Notes: generated from the letters alone by a model not told the origin. A stretch of 64,000 nt of DNA from Kiritimatiellia bacterium (GCA_028686345.1 JAQUCE010000013.1:1-64000), one strand, 5' to 3'. Counted from the first letter of the stretch, positions 23,222-32,230 are shown. Translations and numbers: made by a program.

Positions 23222-26200
23222 ATGAAGAAACACCGTAGATTTTTTGCCAGTATCATTTGTTTGTTTATTGTCGGGCGGGCGTGCGGAGGTGCACCTGAAT
23301 TGCTTTGGCTGCCGTTTGATGAGCAGAGCGAGGTGGTCAACGACCGTGGTTCGGGAGAGGGTGTTCAGGCGGAACTCGAAAATGTGAACTGGGCCAAGGG
23401 TGACTTTGGGACAGCTCTTAGCTTTGGCGGCACCAACGCTTTCGTTGAAATTGAAGCGATCCCGGCCATGCGACGCGCTGATGCCCTGTCACTGGCGATC
23501 TGGGTGATGTGGCAGGGCGACACCATGCGCAGCTATCCGAACATTCTGACCAGCCGCACTTGGTCTCCAGGTGGAATGATGTTGTTTGTCAATCAGAACA
23601 CATGCAGTGTTCGGTTTGGCAAGCCGGATACAAAGGGTGATGGATGGCAGGAGGTGGGTGTGCCTTTGCTGAATCAGCTGTCAACAAACAAGTGGACGCA
23701 TTTATGTGTGACTTTTGAACGCCCGCATATTTCGGCATATGTGAATGGCCAAAAGGTGGCTGATGGAAAATGGGATTTCCCTGTTCAATGCGATGAATTG
23801 CGCCTTGGTGGCTGGCACCCCCCGGTTTGTCACAACGGTTTGATGGATGACTTGCGCATTTACAATCGGGCACTCTCTCAACAGGAGGTTCAAAGCCTTG
23901 CCAATGATACGAAGCGCGCCTCATCTGCCTATACCGTGCATAGCTCCAAGCCGTTGCCTGTGGTGGCTGGTTTTGAGAACCGCTATCTCTCGTTTTCTGT
24001 CAACCAGCGGGGCTGGTTGTCACAGATGCAATCAAAGCAAACCAACCGCGCTTTGCTATCTCATGCCACTGCTTTAGTGAGCGCAATGACCGATGCCGGT
24101 CGGCAGATCAAGAGTTCCAGGGTGGAGGTGCTGGACGGCAAGCGGTTGCGTTTTTTCTTTCAGAGCGACCCTGGCTGGGTTGATCTGAAAATATCAGATC
24201 AAGGTGATTTCTTTGATATTGACTTGCTGGAGTGCACCTTGAAAAATGTGGAGCGCTTGACCTTTTTTGAGGTCGCATCCGCATTGAGGACTTACTACGG
24301 GGGTATGGCGAACATGCTCTCTGATGAGGAAGAGGGCATCTGTTTACGCGGTTATGACCTGCCGGTTGAGATGTCGATCTCTGCTAATAATCTGCGGCTT
24401 CAGACAACGCGCGAGTTAGGGCTGGTTGGTTGGCGGGGAGGCTTGGCGGTTGCCCCGCGGCAGGAGCTGCCAGGTGTTCTGAGGAAGATGGCGCAGCATG
24501 CCGGAGTCCCTTATTCAACAAACGGAGGTGCCTGGTCGCTGGATTCGCGGGCGAATAAAGGCTCTTACTTGTTTGCTGACCTTTCGCTGGCATCTGTAGA
24601 TGAGTGGATTGAGCTGGCCCGGCGTTGTGGCTATGAGGCCATCCATTTGCACGGCTGGTGGCAGGGATTGGGCCAGTATCCGATCAACCGCACCCTTTTT
24701 CCAGAGGGCGAGGCCGACTTAAAGAGGGCGGTGCAGCGTATTCATGCTGCTGGATTAAAGGCTGGGATGCACACATTAACTGCCTGTATTGACCCGCGTG
24801 ATCCATGGGTCACGCCTGTGCCGCACCCTGATCTACTTGCCGCGAATGTCTATACATTGAGCAAAGATCTGCCTGCTGATGCAACAGCTGTTTATGTTGA
24901 TGAAATTCCGGTCGCAGGTCACGATATTGTTTTCACTTACAGCGGCAATGGCAATGCCTTACGCATTGGTAACGAGATTATTCAGTACACTCGGATCAGC
25001 CGCACCAAGCCGTACGGTTTTTTTGATTGCAGTAGGGGCGCTTTCGGCACAACCGCCGCTGCTTACAAGGGCGGTGACTCGATTGATTATCTGCAACAGC
25101 GCTATTACGCGTTTTATCCAAAACCGGACTCGGTTTTGGCTGAGGCACTGGCTCAGCGGTTGGCGCACATCTTTAACAGTTGCGAAATTGACAACTTTTA
25201 TTTTGATGGTTCAGAGGGCATGCGCTCCCGTTACGGGATTGATTTTATGCGTCACTCTATTATGAAAAAGATGCGCGACGACGCTGTGATTGAGGCGAGT
25301 TGCCATGGTGCGCATAACTGGTGGTTTCACTCGCGGCTGGGTGCCTGGGATCATCCGATGTGGGGGATGAAGAGGTTTCATGATCTGCATGTTGGCTTTG
25401 CTGAGGCATATCGAAAAACTGATCTGCTGGCGCCTCAACTTGGCTGGTGGGCACCCCGGCAGACAAGTGCAAATGTCAGAGGTCACTTTCAAGATGAGAT
25501 GGAGTACTTTGCCTGTAAAAACATGGCGCTGGAGAGCGCGTCTTCCATCCAGGGGGTCAATGTCTCGCATCAGCCTTTGTCTTACGCAATTGAAAAGCAG
25601 ATGACAATTCTGGGGTGGTACGAAAGGCTGCGCTTAGCGGAATATTTTGACCGGGCGACATTAGATCAGATTGCTGTTCCGGGCCAGGAGTTTGAGTTGC
25701 GCCAGAACCAGAGCGGTCTGTGGCACTTCACGCCTGTGGTTTATGATTATCATCGGGTGGGTGCAACCGAGGAGAGCGTCTGGAACTCGATTAACAGCTT
25801 TGAGGAGCAGCCCACTGCTCTCCGGATGGAGGCCTTGCAAAGAGCGCAGCCTTATGATGACCCTGCTGCCATACTGCTACTGGGTGGTGCCGCGTGTACG
25901 AATCTTCAGATCAAAACAGCTCCGTCCGTTAAACTGGTTGTGAACTCGGCGGCTGAGGAGCGCTTTGCTGGTTCCTTCAAGCTGGTGGCTAAGAATCAGG
26001 GGGCGGTTGCGCATGGTGCCTGGTCTTCAGCTTCCATTAGTTTTGCCCCTGAGTATTTAGACATATCCCCCTGCGGGGCAGCCGGGCTCTGGGTTAAAGG
26101 CGATGGCAGCGGGGCCCTATTGAATGTGCAGTTGGAGACACCGCGCGAGCATTTGGGAGGACTCTCCGAGCATTATGTGACTCTAGACTTTGAGGGATGG

Positions 26201-27076
26201 CGTTATTGTGAATTCCATCTTAGGGAGCGTGATACACGGCTACACCAGCTTTATCAATGGCCGTATGGTGGTATCCACGCGCTCTATCGCAATCCGTTGA
26301 ATCGGAAGTATCTCTCCTCCGTCAATATCTATCTCAACAACATCCCGGCTGGTGGTGGCACAGAGGTGGTGCTCTCGCCGGTTGTGGCACTGCCTGTCAG
26401 TGACTGCACAATCGTCAACCCTGAAATCAGGATCAATGCGGAGGCATTGATCATTCCTTTCACATTGAGCTCCGGCGATTTTGCGGAGGTTGACGGGGAT
26501 GGTCGCTGCACACATTTTAATCCGAGCGGGGAGCAGCTGGCATCAGTGTCACTTCCAAAACAACCGCTCTATAAAAAGGGTGTTAATCGCCTTGCACTTA
26601 TGCCTGTTTCACCTGGCGAGGGAACACCGCGCGTTGAACTCACTTTAATTTCACGAGGGAAAGCTTTTGGCGGTATGCAGCCGGAGTCGGCGATTAATTG
26701 GAAATACCTTGAGCGTACCTTTACGCTGCCGCGGGTCATTCAACACGCCGGGAGCCAGGAGAGTCAATGGACTGAGCCCATGCCTGCAGGCCAAAAGGCA
26801 AAGGTGGAGGTTGAGCTGTATGGGCCGGTGGTTAAACCGACACTTACCATTAACAACCACACGGTGAAGTTTGATGTCGCCCTGAAACCAGGGGAGAGGT
26901 TGCGCTGCCGTGATCAGCAGAGCTGGCAGGTCATCAATAACAGTCGTGAAGTTCTCTCAAAAGGACGCCTGGAAAAAGAGTTGCCTCTTTTACAGAGTGG
27001 TACTAATCAGATGAGCCTTAGCAGCGAGGGGGCCTGTGATGCGCGTTTGAATCTGGTTAAGGTCATCGCGCCGTAG
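23222..27076 (+). CDS. Secreted LamG-domain protein with TIM-barrel-like hydrolase region
   Basis: A 1,284-residue protein with a signal peptide (FFASIICLFIVGRACGG). Residues 20-235 form a LamG/concanavalin-like domain (LLWLPFDEQ...ALSLAIWVMWQG...KWTHLCVTFERPHISAYVNGQKV...MDDLRIYNRALSQQEV). A large middle part follows with features of a (beta/alpha)8 glycosidase-like barrel: DEWIELARRCGYEAIHLHGWW, AVQRIHAAGLKAGMHT, IDNFYFDGSEGM and DAVIEASCHGAHNWW. The acidic residues in FYFDGSEG and IEASC are candidate catalytic residues. The C-terminal 300 residues are beta-rich accessory domains. A role in polysaccharide breakdown is plausible, but I cannot assign a GH family. It is preceded by AAGGGGGAGACG and stands alone on the plus strand. 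Confidence 0.75.
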   Translation: MKKHRRFFASIICLFIVGRACGGAPELLWLPFDEQSEVVNDRGSGEGVQAELENVNWAKGDFGTALSFGGTNAFVEIEAIPAMRRADALSLAIWVMWQGDTMRSYPNILTSRTWSPGGMMLFVNQNTCSVRFGKPDTKGDGWQEVGVPLLNQLSTNKWTHLCVTFERPHISAYVNGQKVADGKWDFPVQCDELRLGGWHPPVCHNGLMDDLRIYNRALSQQEVQSLANDTKRASSAYTVHSSKPLPVVAGFENRYLSFSVNQRGWLSQMQSKQTNRALLSHATALVSAMTDAGRQIKSSRVEVLDGKRLRFFFQSDPGWVDLKISDQGDFFDIDLLECTLKNVERLTFFEVASALRTYYGGMANMLSDEEEGICLRGYDLPVEMSISANNLRLQTTRELGLVGWRGGLAVAPRQELPGVLRKMAQHAGVPYSTNGGAWSLDSRANKGSYLFADLSLASVDEWIELARRCGYEAIHLHGWWQGLGQYPINRTLFPEGEADLKRAVQRIHAAGLKAGMHTLTACIDPRDPWVTPVPHPDLLAANVYTLSKDLPADATAVYVDEIPVAGHDIVFTYSGNGNALRIGNEIIQYTRISRTKPYGFFDCSRGAFGTTAAAYKGGDSIDYLQQRYYAFYPKPDSVLAEALAQRLAHIFNSCEIDNFYFDGSEGMRSRYGIDFMRHSIMKKMRDDAVIEASCHGAHNWWFHSRLGAWDHPMWGMKRFHDLHVGFAEAYRKTDLLAPQLGWWAPRQTSANVRGHFQDEMEYFACKNMALESASSIQGVNVSHQPLSYAIEKQMTILGWYERLRLAEYFDRATLDQIAVPGQEFELRQNQSGLWHFTPVVYDYHRVGATEESVWNSINSFEEQPTALRMEALQRAQPYDDPAAILLLGGAACTNLQIKTAPSVKLVVNSAAEERFAGSFKLVAKNQGAVAHGAWSSASISFAPEYLDISPCGAAGLWVKGDGSGALLNVQLETPREHLGGLSEHYVTLDFEGWRYCEFHLRERDTRLHQLYQWPYGGIHALYRNPLNRKYLSSVNIYLNNIPAGGGTEVVLSPVVALPVSDCTIVNPEIRINAEALIIPFTLSSGDFAEVDGDGRCTHFNPSGEQLASVSLPKQPLYKKGVNRLALMPVSPGEGTPRVELTLISRGKAFGGMQPESAINWKYLERTFTLPRVIQHAGSQESQWTEPMPAGQKAKVEVELYGPVVKPTLTINNHTVKFDVALKPGERLRCRDQQSWQVINNSREVLSKGRLEKELPLLQSGTNQMSLSSEGACDARLNLVKVIAP

Positions 27077-27128
27077 CACAGAGAGCAGGGCGCAATGAGG
27101 ATTCTGCTCTCATGGCTGACAGGGCGCT

Positions 27129-27195
27129 GAAGCGTGAACTACGAACCAATACGCTTCGTAGGTTTGTTGTACAGCCTTTAGGTGCTTCAAAGCGG
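27129..27195. repeat. Dispersed repeat cluster in a gene-free gap
   Basis: Two elements lie next to each other in the roughly 370-base gap after the LamG gene. One is a diverged AAGCGTGAACTAC repeat (27,129-27,156). The other (27,162-27,195) is the reverse complement of the CCGCTTTGRAGCAGCCTAAAGGCTG element seen at 27,745 and 30,541. Nothing else in 27,077-27,447 looks coding. Confidence 0.6.
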
Positions 27196-27447
27196 CACCC
27201 CAGCAACAACTCGAGCTAATCCGCGCTAATTCGCAGTCAAAAAACGGTGAGCAAGGACTGAAGTCCGTCAGCCGCTGCATAGCCGGTAAACTAACGCTCA
27301 ATGCTTGGATCGTTTCTCAGTATCAGGAGCGAGCATAACACACCCTATCAGAAAAAGTAGAGGTATTACGATAATGTTTTTCATTTTTTATGGCGAACGT
27401 TTGAAATCACCTGACCAATAGGGTGTCCCCACTGGGTGCCGTGGATT

Positions 27448-27690
27448 TCATTGTTCTGAATTCGAGTCTTTCCCCTTTGCCTTCGATGACACGATCGCAA
27501 GAGAAATCAATCCTGATGCCATCATGATTGCACCCGTGATGAATGCCATTCCAGCACCCATCACATCCAGATGGCTTGATGACCACATGAACAGGAAGCA
27601 GATGGTCATGCCGACAGCTCCGAGAACCAGCATCACTAAGGACACAACTACAACAAAGCTGACCAACGCCTTCTTGGCATCAATTTCCAT
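27448..27690 (-). CDS. Small membrane protein, two TM segments
   Basis: An 80-residue protein with two predicted membrane helices (ALVSFVVVVSLVMLVLGAVGMTICFLFMW and GAGMAFITGAIMMASGLISLAIVSS) and a short charged tail (KAKGKDSNSEQ). AGGAGAAA precedes the ATG. No family is recognised. It stands alone among intergenic repeats, so context gives no hint. Confidence 0.65.
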   Translation of the reverse strand: MEIDAKKALVSFVVVVSLVMLVLGAVGMTICFLFMWSSSHLDVMGAGMAFITGAIMMASGLISLAIVSSKAKGKDSNSEQ

Positions 27691-27744
27691 TTTATTTCTC
27701 CTTTCACTACTCCATTATCACCTTTAGAGTCACTTCTCAATAGC

Positions 27745-27775
27745 CCGCTTTGAAACAGCCTAAAGGCTGCTAAAG
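27745..27775. repeat. CCGCTTTGRAGCAGCCTAAAGGCTG element, copy 2
   Basis: Reads CCGCTTTGAAACAGCCTAAAGGCTGCTAAAG, with an inner CAGCC-TAAA-GGCTG palindrome. It matches 30,541-30,577 and the inverted copy at 27,162-27,195. Confidence 0.65.
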
Positions 27776-28016
27776 CTGGATTGCAACGTTAAATTAAGCA
27801 TTTGAGGTTTCGTCCTCCTTCGCCAAGGCTATGGCGGACGCGGTAGAAGCAACCCTACACCCCGGGGTGCGCTTTTCACGAACGGAGGCAGAATGCCGCT
27901 AATAAAACGGCATCGTAAACCAAAGGCACTGCCGAGCTCAGTAGTCCGGTTTCCAACCGGACTGTCCGATTGGAAATCGGACCTACGTTGCCCTCGCACA
28001 AAATACGCGACCTCTT

Positions 28017-28104
28017 CACTCACTCACTCACTCACTCACTCACTCACTCACTCACTCACTCACTCACTCACTCACTCACTCACTCACTCACTCGCTCGCT
28101 CGCT
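28017..28104. repeat. (CACT)19 (CGCT)3 microsatellite
   Basis: Nineteen perfect CACT units (28,017-28,092) are followed by three CGCT units. A frame reads through it as LTHS repeats (ORF 27,893-28,123), but the upstream part has no start signal or recognisable domain, so I do not call it a gene. The surrounding 27,700-28,240 otherwise shows only repeats. Copy number is likely to vary. Confidence 0.95.
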
Positions 28105-28240
28105 CGCACACTTATGCACTTGAGCACTTCTTTGCGCCAGCATAGATGAGATTTATTTTCAAGATTCCACGTTAAACACCTGCTTGAGAAAAAAGCAAAC
28201 GCGATGCTAATTTTTTAGTGCAACAAAACAAATAAATCAA

Positions 28241-28585
28241 ATGATTCGGAAACAAAAACTTGAACTGACCTGGATCGGCAAGGAGAACCGAGCGCAGCTG
28301 GAGCCGCGCATTCTGGTCGAAGATCCAAAAAAATCCTACCATGCCGTGAGCACGTCGGGAAGAACGATATATTCGATAATAAGCTGATCTTCGGAGATAA
28401 TCTGCTCGCCCTTAAAGCACTGGAGCAGGATTACGCTGGTAAGGTCAAGTGCGTGTTTATTGATCCTCCGTTTAATACTGGACAAGCATTTGACCACTAT
28501 GAAGATGGAATAGAGCATTCTTTATGGTTAGGTTTAATGTCTGCAAGACTCAGAGAACTCAAAAAACTTTTTAGCTCCAGATGGA
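28241..28585 (+). pseudogene. Type III restriction-modification methylase (Mod), broken
   Basis: Frame one reads MIRKQKLELTWIGKENRAQLEPRILVEDPKKSYHAV, the typical N-terminus of type III Mod adenine methylases, and hits a stop. After a frameshift near 28,350-28,375 it resumes as DNKLIFGDNLLALKALEQDYAGKVKCVFIDPPFNTGQAFDHYEDGIEHSLWLGLMSARL. That contains the DPPF/Y catalytic motif IV and FxGDN motif I region. The match ends around 28,585; Mod proteins are normally over 500 residues, so most of the gene is gone. No Res gene remains. This is a dead defence gene next to the prophage integration region. Confidence 0.85.
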
Positions 28586-28624
28586 ATAGTCTGCCGCGCT
28601 CAGCGGCCTCTGGGAAGACACGCT

Positions 28625-28647
28625 AAAGCGTGAACTACATACCGCTT
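28625..28647. repeat. Dispersed repeat AAAGCGTGAACTACATACCGCTT, copy 2
   Basis: Identical over 23 bp to 1853-1875. An inverted piece (GTAGTTCGC) follows about 65 bases later, so a longer imperfect hairpin is possible between the broken methylase and the aminotransferase stop. Confidence 0.7.
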
Positions 28648-28741
28648 TCAGATCGGTTTACGATAGCGGCGACAATGCTGGTGGACGATTTTCAAGGGCG
28701 GGGTTTTTAATCGTAGTTCGCTATCGTCGGTCAAAGCCGCT

Positions 28742-29926
28742 CTATGAGCGGCACTCATCCACCAGCTTGCCGATCCGCACCATTGCCTCTTTGAGCTGCT
28801 CCATGCCAGTGGCGTAAGCACACCGCAGGTAGCCTTCGCCGCAGGCACCGAAGGCTGAGCCCGGAATACAGGCAACGCCGTAATCTTTGAGGAGACGCAT
28901 TGCAAACTCGTGGGATGAGAGGCCGGTTGACTGAATGGAGGGGAAAACGTAAAACGCGCCGCTGGGCGAAAAACAGTCCAGCCCGATCTCATTCAGCGAT
29001 GCCACGATAAAGTTGCGGCGCAGCTTATAGGAGTGACACATCCTGGTCACCTCTGAAGCGCCGTTTCGTAACGCCTCCAGCCCTGCCACCTGACTGATGG
29101 AGGAGGCGCACATCATGCAGTACTGATGGATCTTCATCATGGCATCGATCAGCGGCGCAGGAGCGCAGGCAAATCCCAGCCGAAAACCGGTCATGGACCA
29201 GGCTTTGGAAAATCCGTTTAAAAAAATCAATCGCTCCCTGATCCGCGGGATGGCTGCCATTGAGATCCGTTCGCCCTCATAGGTGATCTCAGAGTAAACT
29301 TCGTCCGAGATCAGGATGATGTCATGCCGAATAACAAAATCAGCCAGTGCCTCCGCATCTTCGCGGCGCAGGGTGGCGCCTGTCGGGTTGTTGGGGAAGT
29401 TGATCAGCAGCGCGCGCGTTTTTGGAGTGACCTTTTTTTCCAGCTCTTCGATGGTGACCCGAAACTCATCCTTGCGGAAGGTCTCGACCGCCACCGGCAC
29501 ACCGTGGGCCAGGGTGATCAGCGGGGCGTAGGCCACAAAAGCTGGCTCGTGATAGAGCACCTCATCGCCGGGCCGTATGATCACACGCAGTGCGATATCA
29601 AGCGCCTCGCTGACACCAACGGTAACGAGCACTTCATTCTTCCAATTGTAATCGCCGTGATACGAGCGGCGCACATACTCCGCCAGCTCCTGGCGCAGCT
29701 CAGGCATGCCCAGATTGGAGGTATAGCGCGTGAAGCCGTTTTCAATGGCGTTGACAGCTTTTTCCCTTATATGCCAGGGAGTTTTGAAGTCCGGCTCACC
29801 AATACCCAGAGAGATCACATCAGTGCGCTCTGCCACTATATCAAAAAAATCGCGGATGCCTGATTTCGGTAGGTTAGCAACCTGATCAGTTACAAACTTA
29901 CAGGCAGATCGGGAGTCGTGCGTCAT
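28742..29926 (-). CDS. PLP-dependent class I/II aminotransferase
   Basis: A 394-residue protein starting at MTHDSRSACKF; the track start 52 codons upstream lies inside the regulator gene. Fold-type I aminotransferase signatures are in order: ISLGIGEPDF, the TVGVSEALDIALR cofactor loop, NFPNNPTGA, SDEVYSEITYEG, and FSKAWSMTGFRLGFACAP containing the lysine that binds pyridoxal phosphate. A conserved Arg in GYLRCAYA near the end should bind the substrate carboxylate. Length is normal for the family (AspC/AlaC/PatA-like). The exact amino acid substrate cannot be read from sequence. It overlaps the Lrp/AsnC gene by 29 bases, so they form an operon; such pairs are common and suggest amino-acid-responsive control. 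Confidence 0.9.
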   Translation of the reverse strand: MTHDSRSACKFVTDQVANLPKSGIRDFFDIVAERTDVISLGIGEPDFKTPWHIREKAVNAIENGFTRYTSNLGMPELRQELAEYVRRSYHGDYNWKNEVLVTVGVSEALDIALRVIIRPGDEVLYHEPAFVAYAPLITLAHGVPVAVETFRKDEFRVTIEELEKKVTPKTRALLINFPNNPTGATLRREDAEALADFVIRHDIILISDEVYSEITYEGERISMAAIPRIRERLIFLNGFSKAWSMTGFRLGFACAPAPLIDAMMKIHQYCMMCASSISQVAGLEALRNGASEVTRMCHSYKLRRNFIVASLNEIGLDCFSPSGAFYVFPSIQSTGLSSHEFAMRLLKDYGVACIPGSAFGACGEGYLRCAYATGMEQLKEAMVRIGKLVDECRS

Positions 29927-30377
29927 CTTTGTCTCTTTCCATAAGGACACCTTGATCCTTATATGTTTTAAGCATGAAGTGGGTTGCAGTGGAGAGCACA
30001 CCGTCGATCGTGGAGAGGCGTGCGCTGACAAAACCGGCGACATCCTGCAGGGATTTGCCTTTGACAAACAGCAGCAGATCATAGGATCCTGACATCAGGA
30101 CAACCGATTCCACCTCTTCAAATTGGCTGATACGTCCGGCAATGCAGTCGAACCCGCCGCCCTGCTGCGGCTGCACACGCAGCTCAATCGCTGCCCACAC
30201 ATCATGGGTGTCCAGCTTCTCTTCGTTAACAACTGCTTTGAAAGCCCGGATTACTCCATCCTGCTGGTATTTATTAATCCTTTGCTCAATATCTTCCACG
30301 GTTGTTCCCAGCATTTTAGCGAGTGTCTGGCTGGATTCACGAGCGTTTGCCATCAGTAAATCAAGTAGTTCGTCCAT
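29898..30377 (-). CDS. Lrp/AsnC family transcriptional regulator
   Basis: A 159-residue protein with an N-terminal winged HTH (LLDLLMANARESSQTLAKMLGTTVEDIEQRINKYQQDGVIRAFKAVVN) and a C-terminal RAM/ligand-binding domain (VWAAIELRVQPQ...IAGRISQFEEVESVVLMSGSYDLLLFVKGKSLQDVAGFVSARLSTIDGVLSTATHFMLKTYKDQGV). Length and both domains fit the family. An AAAGGAA site precedes the start. It probably senses an amino acid and controls itself and the downstream aminotransferase. Confidence 0.9.
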   Translation of the reverse strand: MDELLDLLMANARESSQTLAKMLGTTVEDIEQRINKYQQDGVIRAFKAVVNEEKLDTHDVWAAIELRVQPQQGGGFDCIAGRISQFEEVESVVLMSGSYDLLLFVKGKSLQDVAGFVSARLSTIDGVLSTATHFMLKTYKDQGVLMERDKDDARLPICL

Positions 30378-30540
30378 TGCACGTTCCTTTCTTTGTCTGG
30401 CGTGTATTCTAGCGGAATGTCATAGGCGCACGCAAGGATGAAGGGGGAGGCGAGAGGTTTTTTAACCGAGTGACATTAGGGGCAAGTGCCAGGCGGGGGC
30501 CGTTCGGGACAGGCACTGATTTTCTCCTAATCTCTTTCAT

Positions 30541-30577
30541 CCGCTTTGGAGCAGCCTAAAGGCTGGACAACAAACCT
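30541..30577. repeat. CCGCTTTGRAGCAGCCTAAAGGCTG element, copy 3
   Basis: Reads CCGCTTTGGAGCAGCCTAAAGGCTG then GACAACAAACC; the inverted copy at 27,162-27,195 carries the same ACAACAAAC extension. It lies in the roughly 330-base gap between the regulator promoter region and attL, where I see no gene. Confidence 0.7.
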
Positions 30578-30710
30578 TACGGGGCAGCCGTTTGTTGTTC
30601 AGCTTAAGCGTGCTCTTTGCTTTCCGTCCGATTGTTGCGAGGTTATCTTTGTGTGTTTCGCGCTTTTCTGTAGTTAAAACTCTATGTCGCGTCCACATTC
30701 CGCTTACCGC

Positions 30711-30760
30711 AAAACTGGTAGGCCAGGGGAGGCTCGAACTCCCGACCTGCGGATTAGGAA
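30711..30760. other. attL: orphan 3' end of tRNA-Arg
   Basis: Fifty bases identical to 61,503-61,552. They correspond to the 3' half of the tRNA-Arg gene, from the anticodon loop to the CCA end, plus a few flanking bases; the tRNA part is 30,716-30,760. Similarity stops exactly at ...GGATTAGGAA. This is the host tRNA piece left behind when the phage integrated. Confidence 0.95.
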
Positions 30761-30873
30761 GCGGTCTGCACTGATTGACTGTCAGGGGTTTGTGAGGTTT
30801 CTTCTAAAGATTTTCTAATCTTGATTAAGGTTGGTTTGCGTTGCGAATGTGTGCGCTGGATCCTGTCGGGGTT

Positions 30874-31710
30874 TTAAAGCGTGGTTTTAATGGTGGTTGC
30901 AGATTTTATTTCTTGCTCGGCGATTGGATCAATGAACGTTATTATGGCGCCATATTTTGAGTCATTTTCGTGTATGCCTAAACGGATTTCGCCATCTGGA
31001 GTTTGCCAAACTGTGGTGTAAATGTAGTAGCCGTTTTTAAAGGTGAGGATGTTGATGTCTTTAATTTCGTGCATGGTGCGGGCGGGTTGGCCGTATTTTT
31101 CACATAGTCCGTGGTGGATAATTTTGAGCCACTCTTTTGTGTTGATATCGATATAGTCGGCTGTGTAGGCGCGGCTATTAATAGTTATTTGATATATTTT
31201 GCCTTTGTGGAGGTTTGCTGTGGCATCGGCCCAGGCATAATAGCGGCGAGTTTCTTCGGTGCCGCTGCTGCCGATACGCTGGAAGTCGAGGTCGGCGCTG
31301 GTTTTGGCTTGCAGAAAAATTAGGTTTTGTTTGAAGGTGGCATTTTGAGCTTCCCAGGGTGAATTGTTGGTCAGAGTGTCAATGTCGAGTTGGGTCATTT
31401 GTAGCTGAAGGCCTTTAAAGCCCAAGGTATCTTTGAATGGCGGGGGCGAGATTGGCTCTTCTTCTGCCGGGGGAATGGTTGTTTTTGCTTTGGTGTAATT
31501 TTGATCTTGAGGGGAGAGGCGTGAGAGCGGGATTGTGCATTGTCTGTTATTTGGTAGTTGCAGCTGAACGCTGTCTTGGTCGGCTTTTATGAGGGTGGCT
31601 TGTATCTGGCGGCCGTTTTTATCGGTCCAGGTGCGGAGGGTTGGGGCTGGTTTGGCAAAAATGCCGATGGCGATGGCGGTGATTATTATAATGGTTGTGA
31701 TTGTTTTCAT
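30874..31710 (-). CDS. SHD1-domain secreted protein carried by the prophage
   Basis: A 278-residue protein with a signal peptide or N-terminal anchor (TITTIIIITAIAIGIFAKPA). Next comes RTWTDKNGRQIQATLIKADQDSVQLQLPNNRQCTIPLSRLSPQDQNY, a textbook SHD1 (SLA1 homology) domain of the kind abundant in PVC genomes. The remainder is a mixed alpha/beta domain ending in a Thr/Ile-rich tail. It lies just inside attL, divergent from the early promoter, where lysogenic accessory genes often sit. It is probably expressed from the prophage and placed in the envelope. Its role is unknown; it could alter the surface or exclude other phages. Confidence 0.75.
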   Translation of the reverse strand: MKTITTIIIITAIAIGIFAKPAPTLRTWTDKNGRQIQATLIKADQDSVQLQLPNNRQCTIPLSRLSPQDQNYTKAKTTIPPAEEEPISPPPFKDTLGFKGLQLQMTQLDIDTLTNNSPWEAQNATFKQNLIFLQAKTSADLDFQRIGSSGTEETRRYYAWADATANLHKGKIYQITINSRAYTADYIDINTKEWLKIIHHGLCEKYGQPARTMHEIKDINILTFKNGYYIYTTVWQTPDGEIRLGIHENDSKYGAIITFIDPIAEQEIKSATTIKTTL

Positions 31711-31835
31711 TTATTTGGCTCCAGTTTGTGGTGGATTAACCTCTGTTGTTTTGCCCTATAATAGCATGTTTTGTGTGGTTTTGTTAGTGTTTTATGCGTT
31801 ATTTAATTATTATTTATTTTATTTGTTTTTTATGG

Positions 31836-31865
31836 TTGACATGGTGTGCGCACACCGTCTATTAT
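31836..31865 (+). promoter_or_regulatory. Early promoter with palindromic operator
   Basis: -35 TTGACA (31,836-31,841), 18-base spacer, -10 TATTAT (31,860-31,865). The spacer holds the perfect palindrome GGTGTGCGCACACC (31,843-31,856), so a repressor bound there would block polymerase. Similar operators recur at 32,207 and 32,251. Confidence 0.8.
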
Positions 31866-31896
31866 GGCGTCATGTTTAAGAGAAAGGATATATTTT

Positions 31897-32079
31897 ATGC
31901 CAAACCAAAGAGACGTTAATAAAAAACGAATCGCGGTCTGGCTTACTCCAGAACAAAGATCGCTGCTTGATCAGATGATTGCGGATGGATTTGTTCAGGA
32001 TATGTCTGATTTCGTAAAAAAAGCGATTGCTGAGGAAGCGAAACGATTGGGGATAAGCGATGAAAATAGCCGTGACTGA
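31897..32079 (+). CDS. Ribbon-helix-helix-like regulator, likely operator-binding
   Basis: A 60-residue protein from MPNQRDVNKKRIAVWLTPEQ; AGAAAGGA precedes this ATG, and the track's earlier start lies inside the promoter. A short beta strand (KKRIAVWLT) is followed by two helices (PEQRSLLDQMIADGF, DMSDFVKKAIAEEAKRLG), which is the pattern of Arc/MetJ-type ribbon-helix-helix proteins. It is the first gene after the early promoter whose spacer carries the GGTGTGC palindrome, so it is the best candidate for the autorepressor of this phage, in the manner of Arc of P22. It overlaps the next small ORF by 20 bases. Confidence 0.65.
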   Translation: MPNQRDVNKKRIAVWLTPEQRSLLDQMIADGFVQDMSDFVKKAIAEEAKRLGISDENSRD

Positions 32080-32230
32080 AAATGTAACGCTGGTTGTTTG
32101 CGAGCTGGATGAAAATGAAAGTGTCCTGCTATCAGAAATAGCGAAACAAAAAGGCGTTGATGTAGAAAAAGCTCTTATGGAAACTTTTTCTATTTTTTTA
32201 AATAGAGGTGTGCAAACACCCAGCAAGTAG
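32060..32230 (+). CDS. Small early protein (56 aa)
   Basis: Below the track cutoff. It reads MKIAVTENVTLVVCELDENESVLLSEIAKQKGVDVEKALMETFSIFLNRGVQTPSK. The start overlaps the end of the previous gene, with GGGGATAAGCG before it. A beta strand then two helices again suggest a ribbon-helix-helix-like or partner protein. Its last codons run through the second operator copy (32,207-32,220). Confidence 0.55.
   Translation: MKIAVTENVTLVVCELDENESVLLSEIAKQKGVDVEKALMETFSIFLNRGVQTPSK

Noticed and set aside
27893-28123. ORF with LTHS repeats
   Set aside because: Produced by the CACT microsatellite; no start site or upstream domain.
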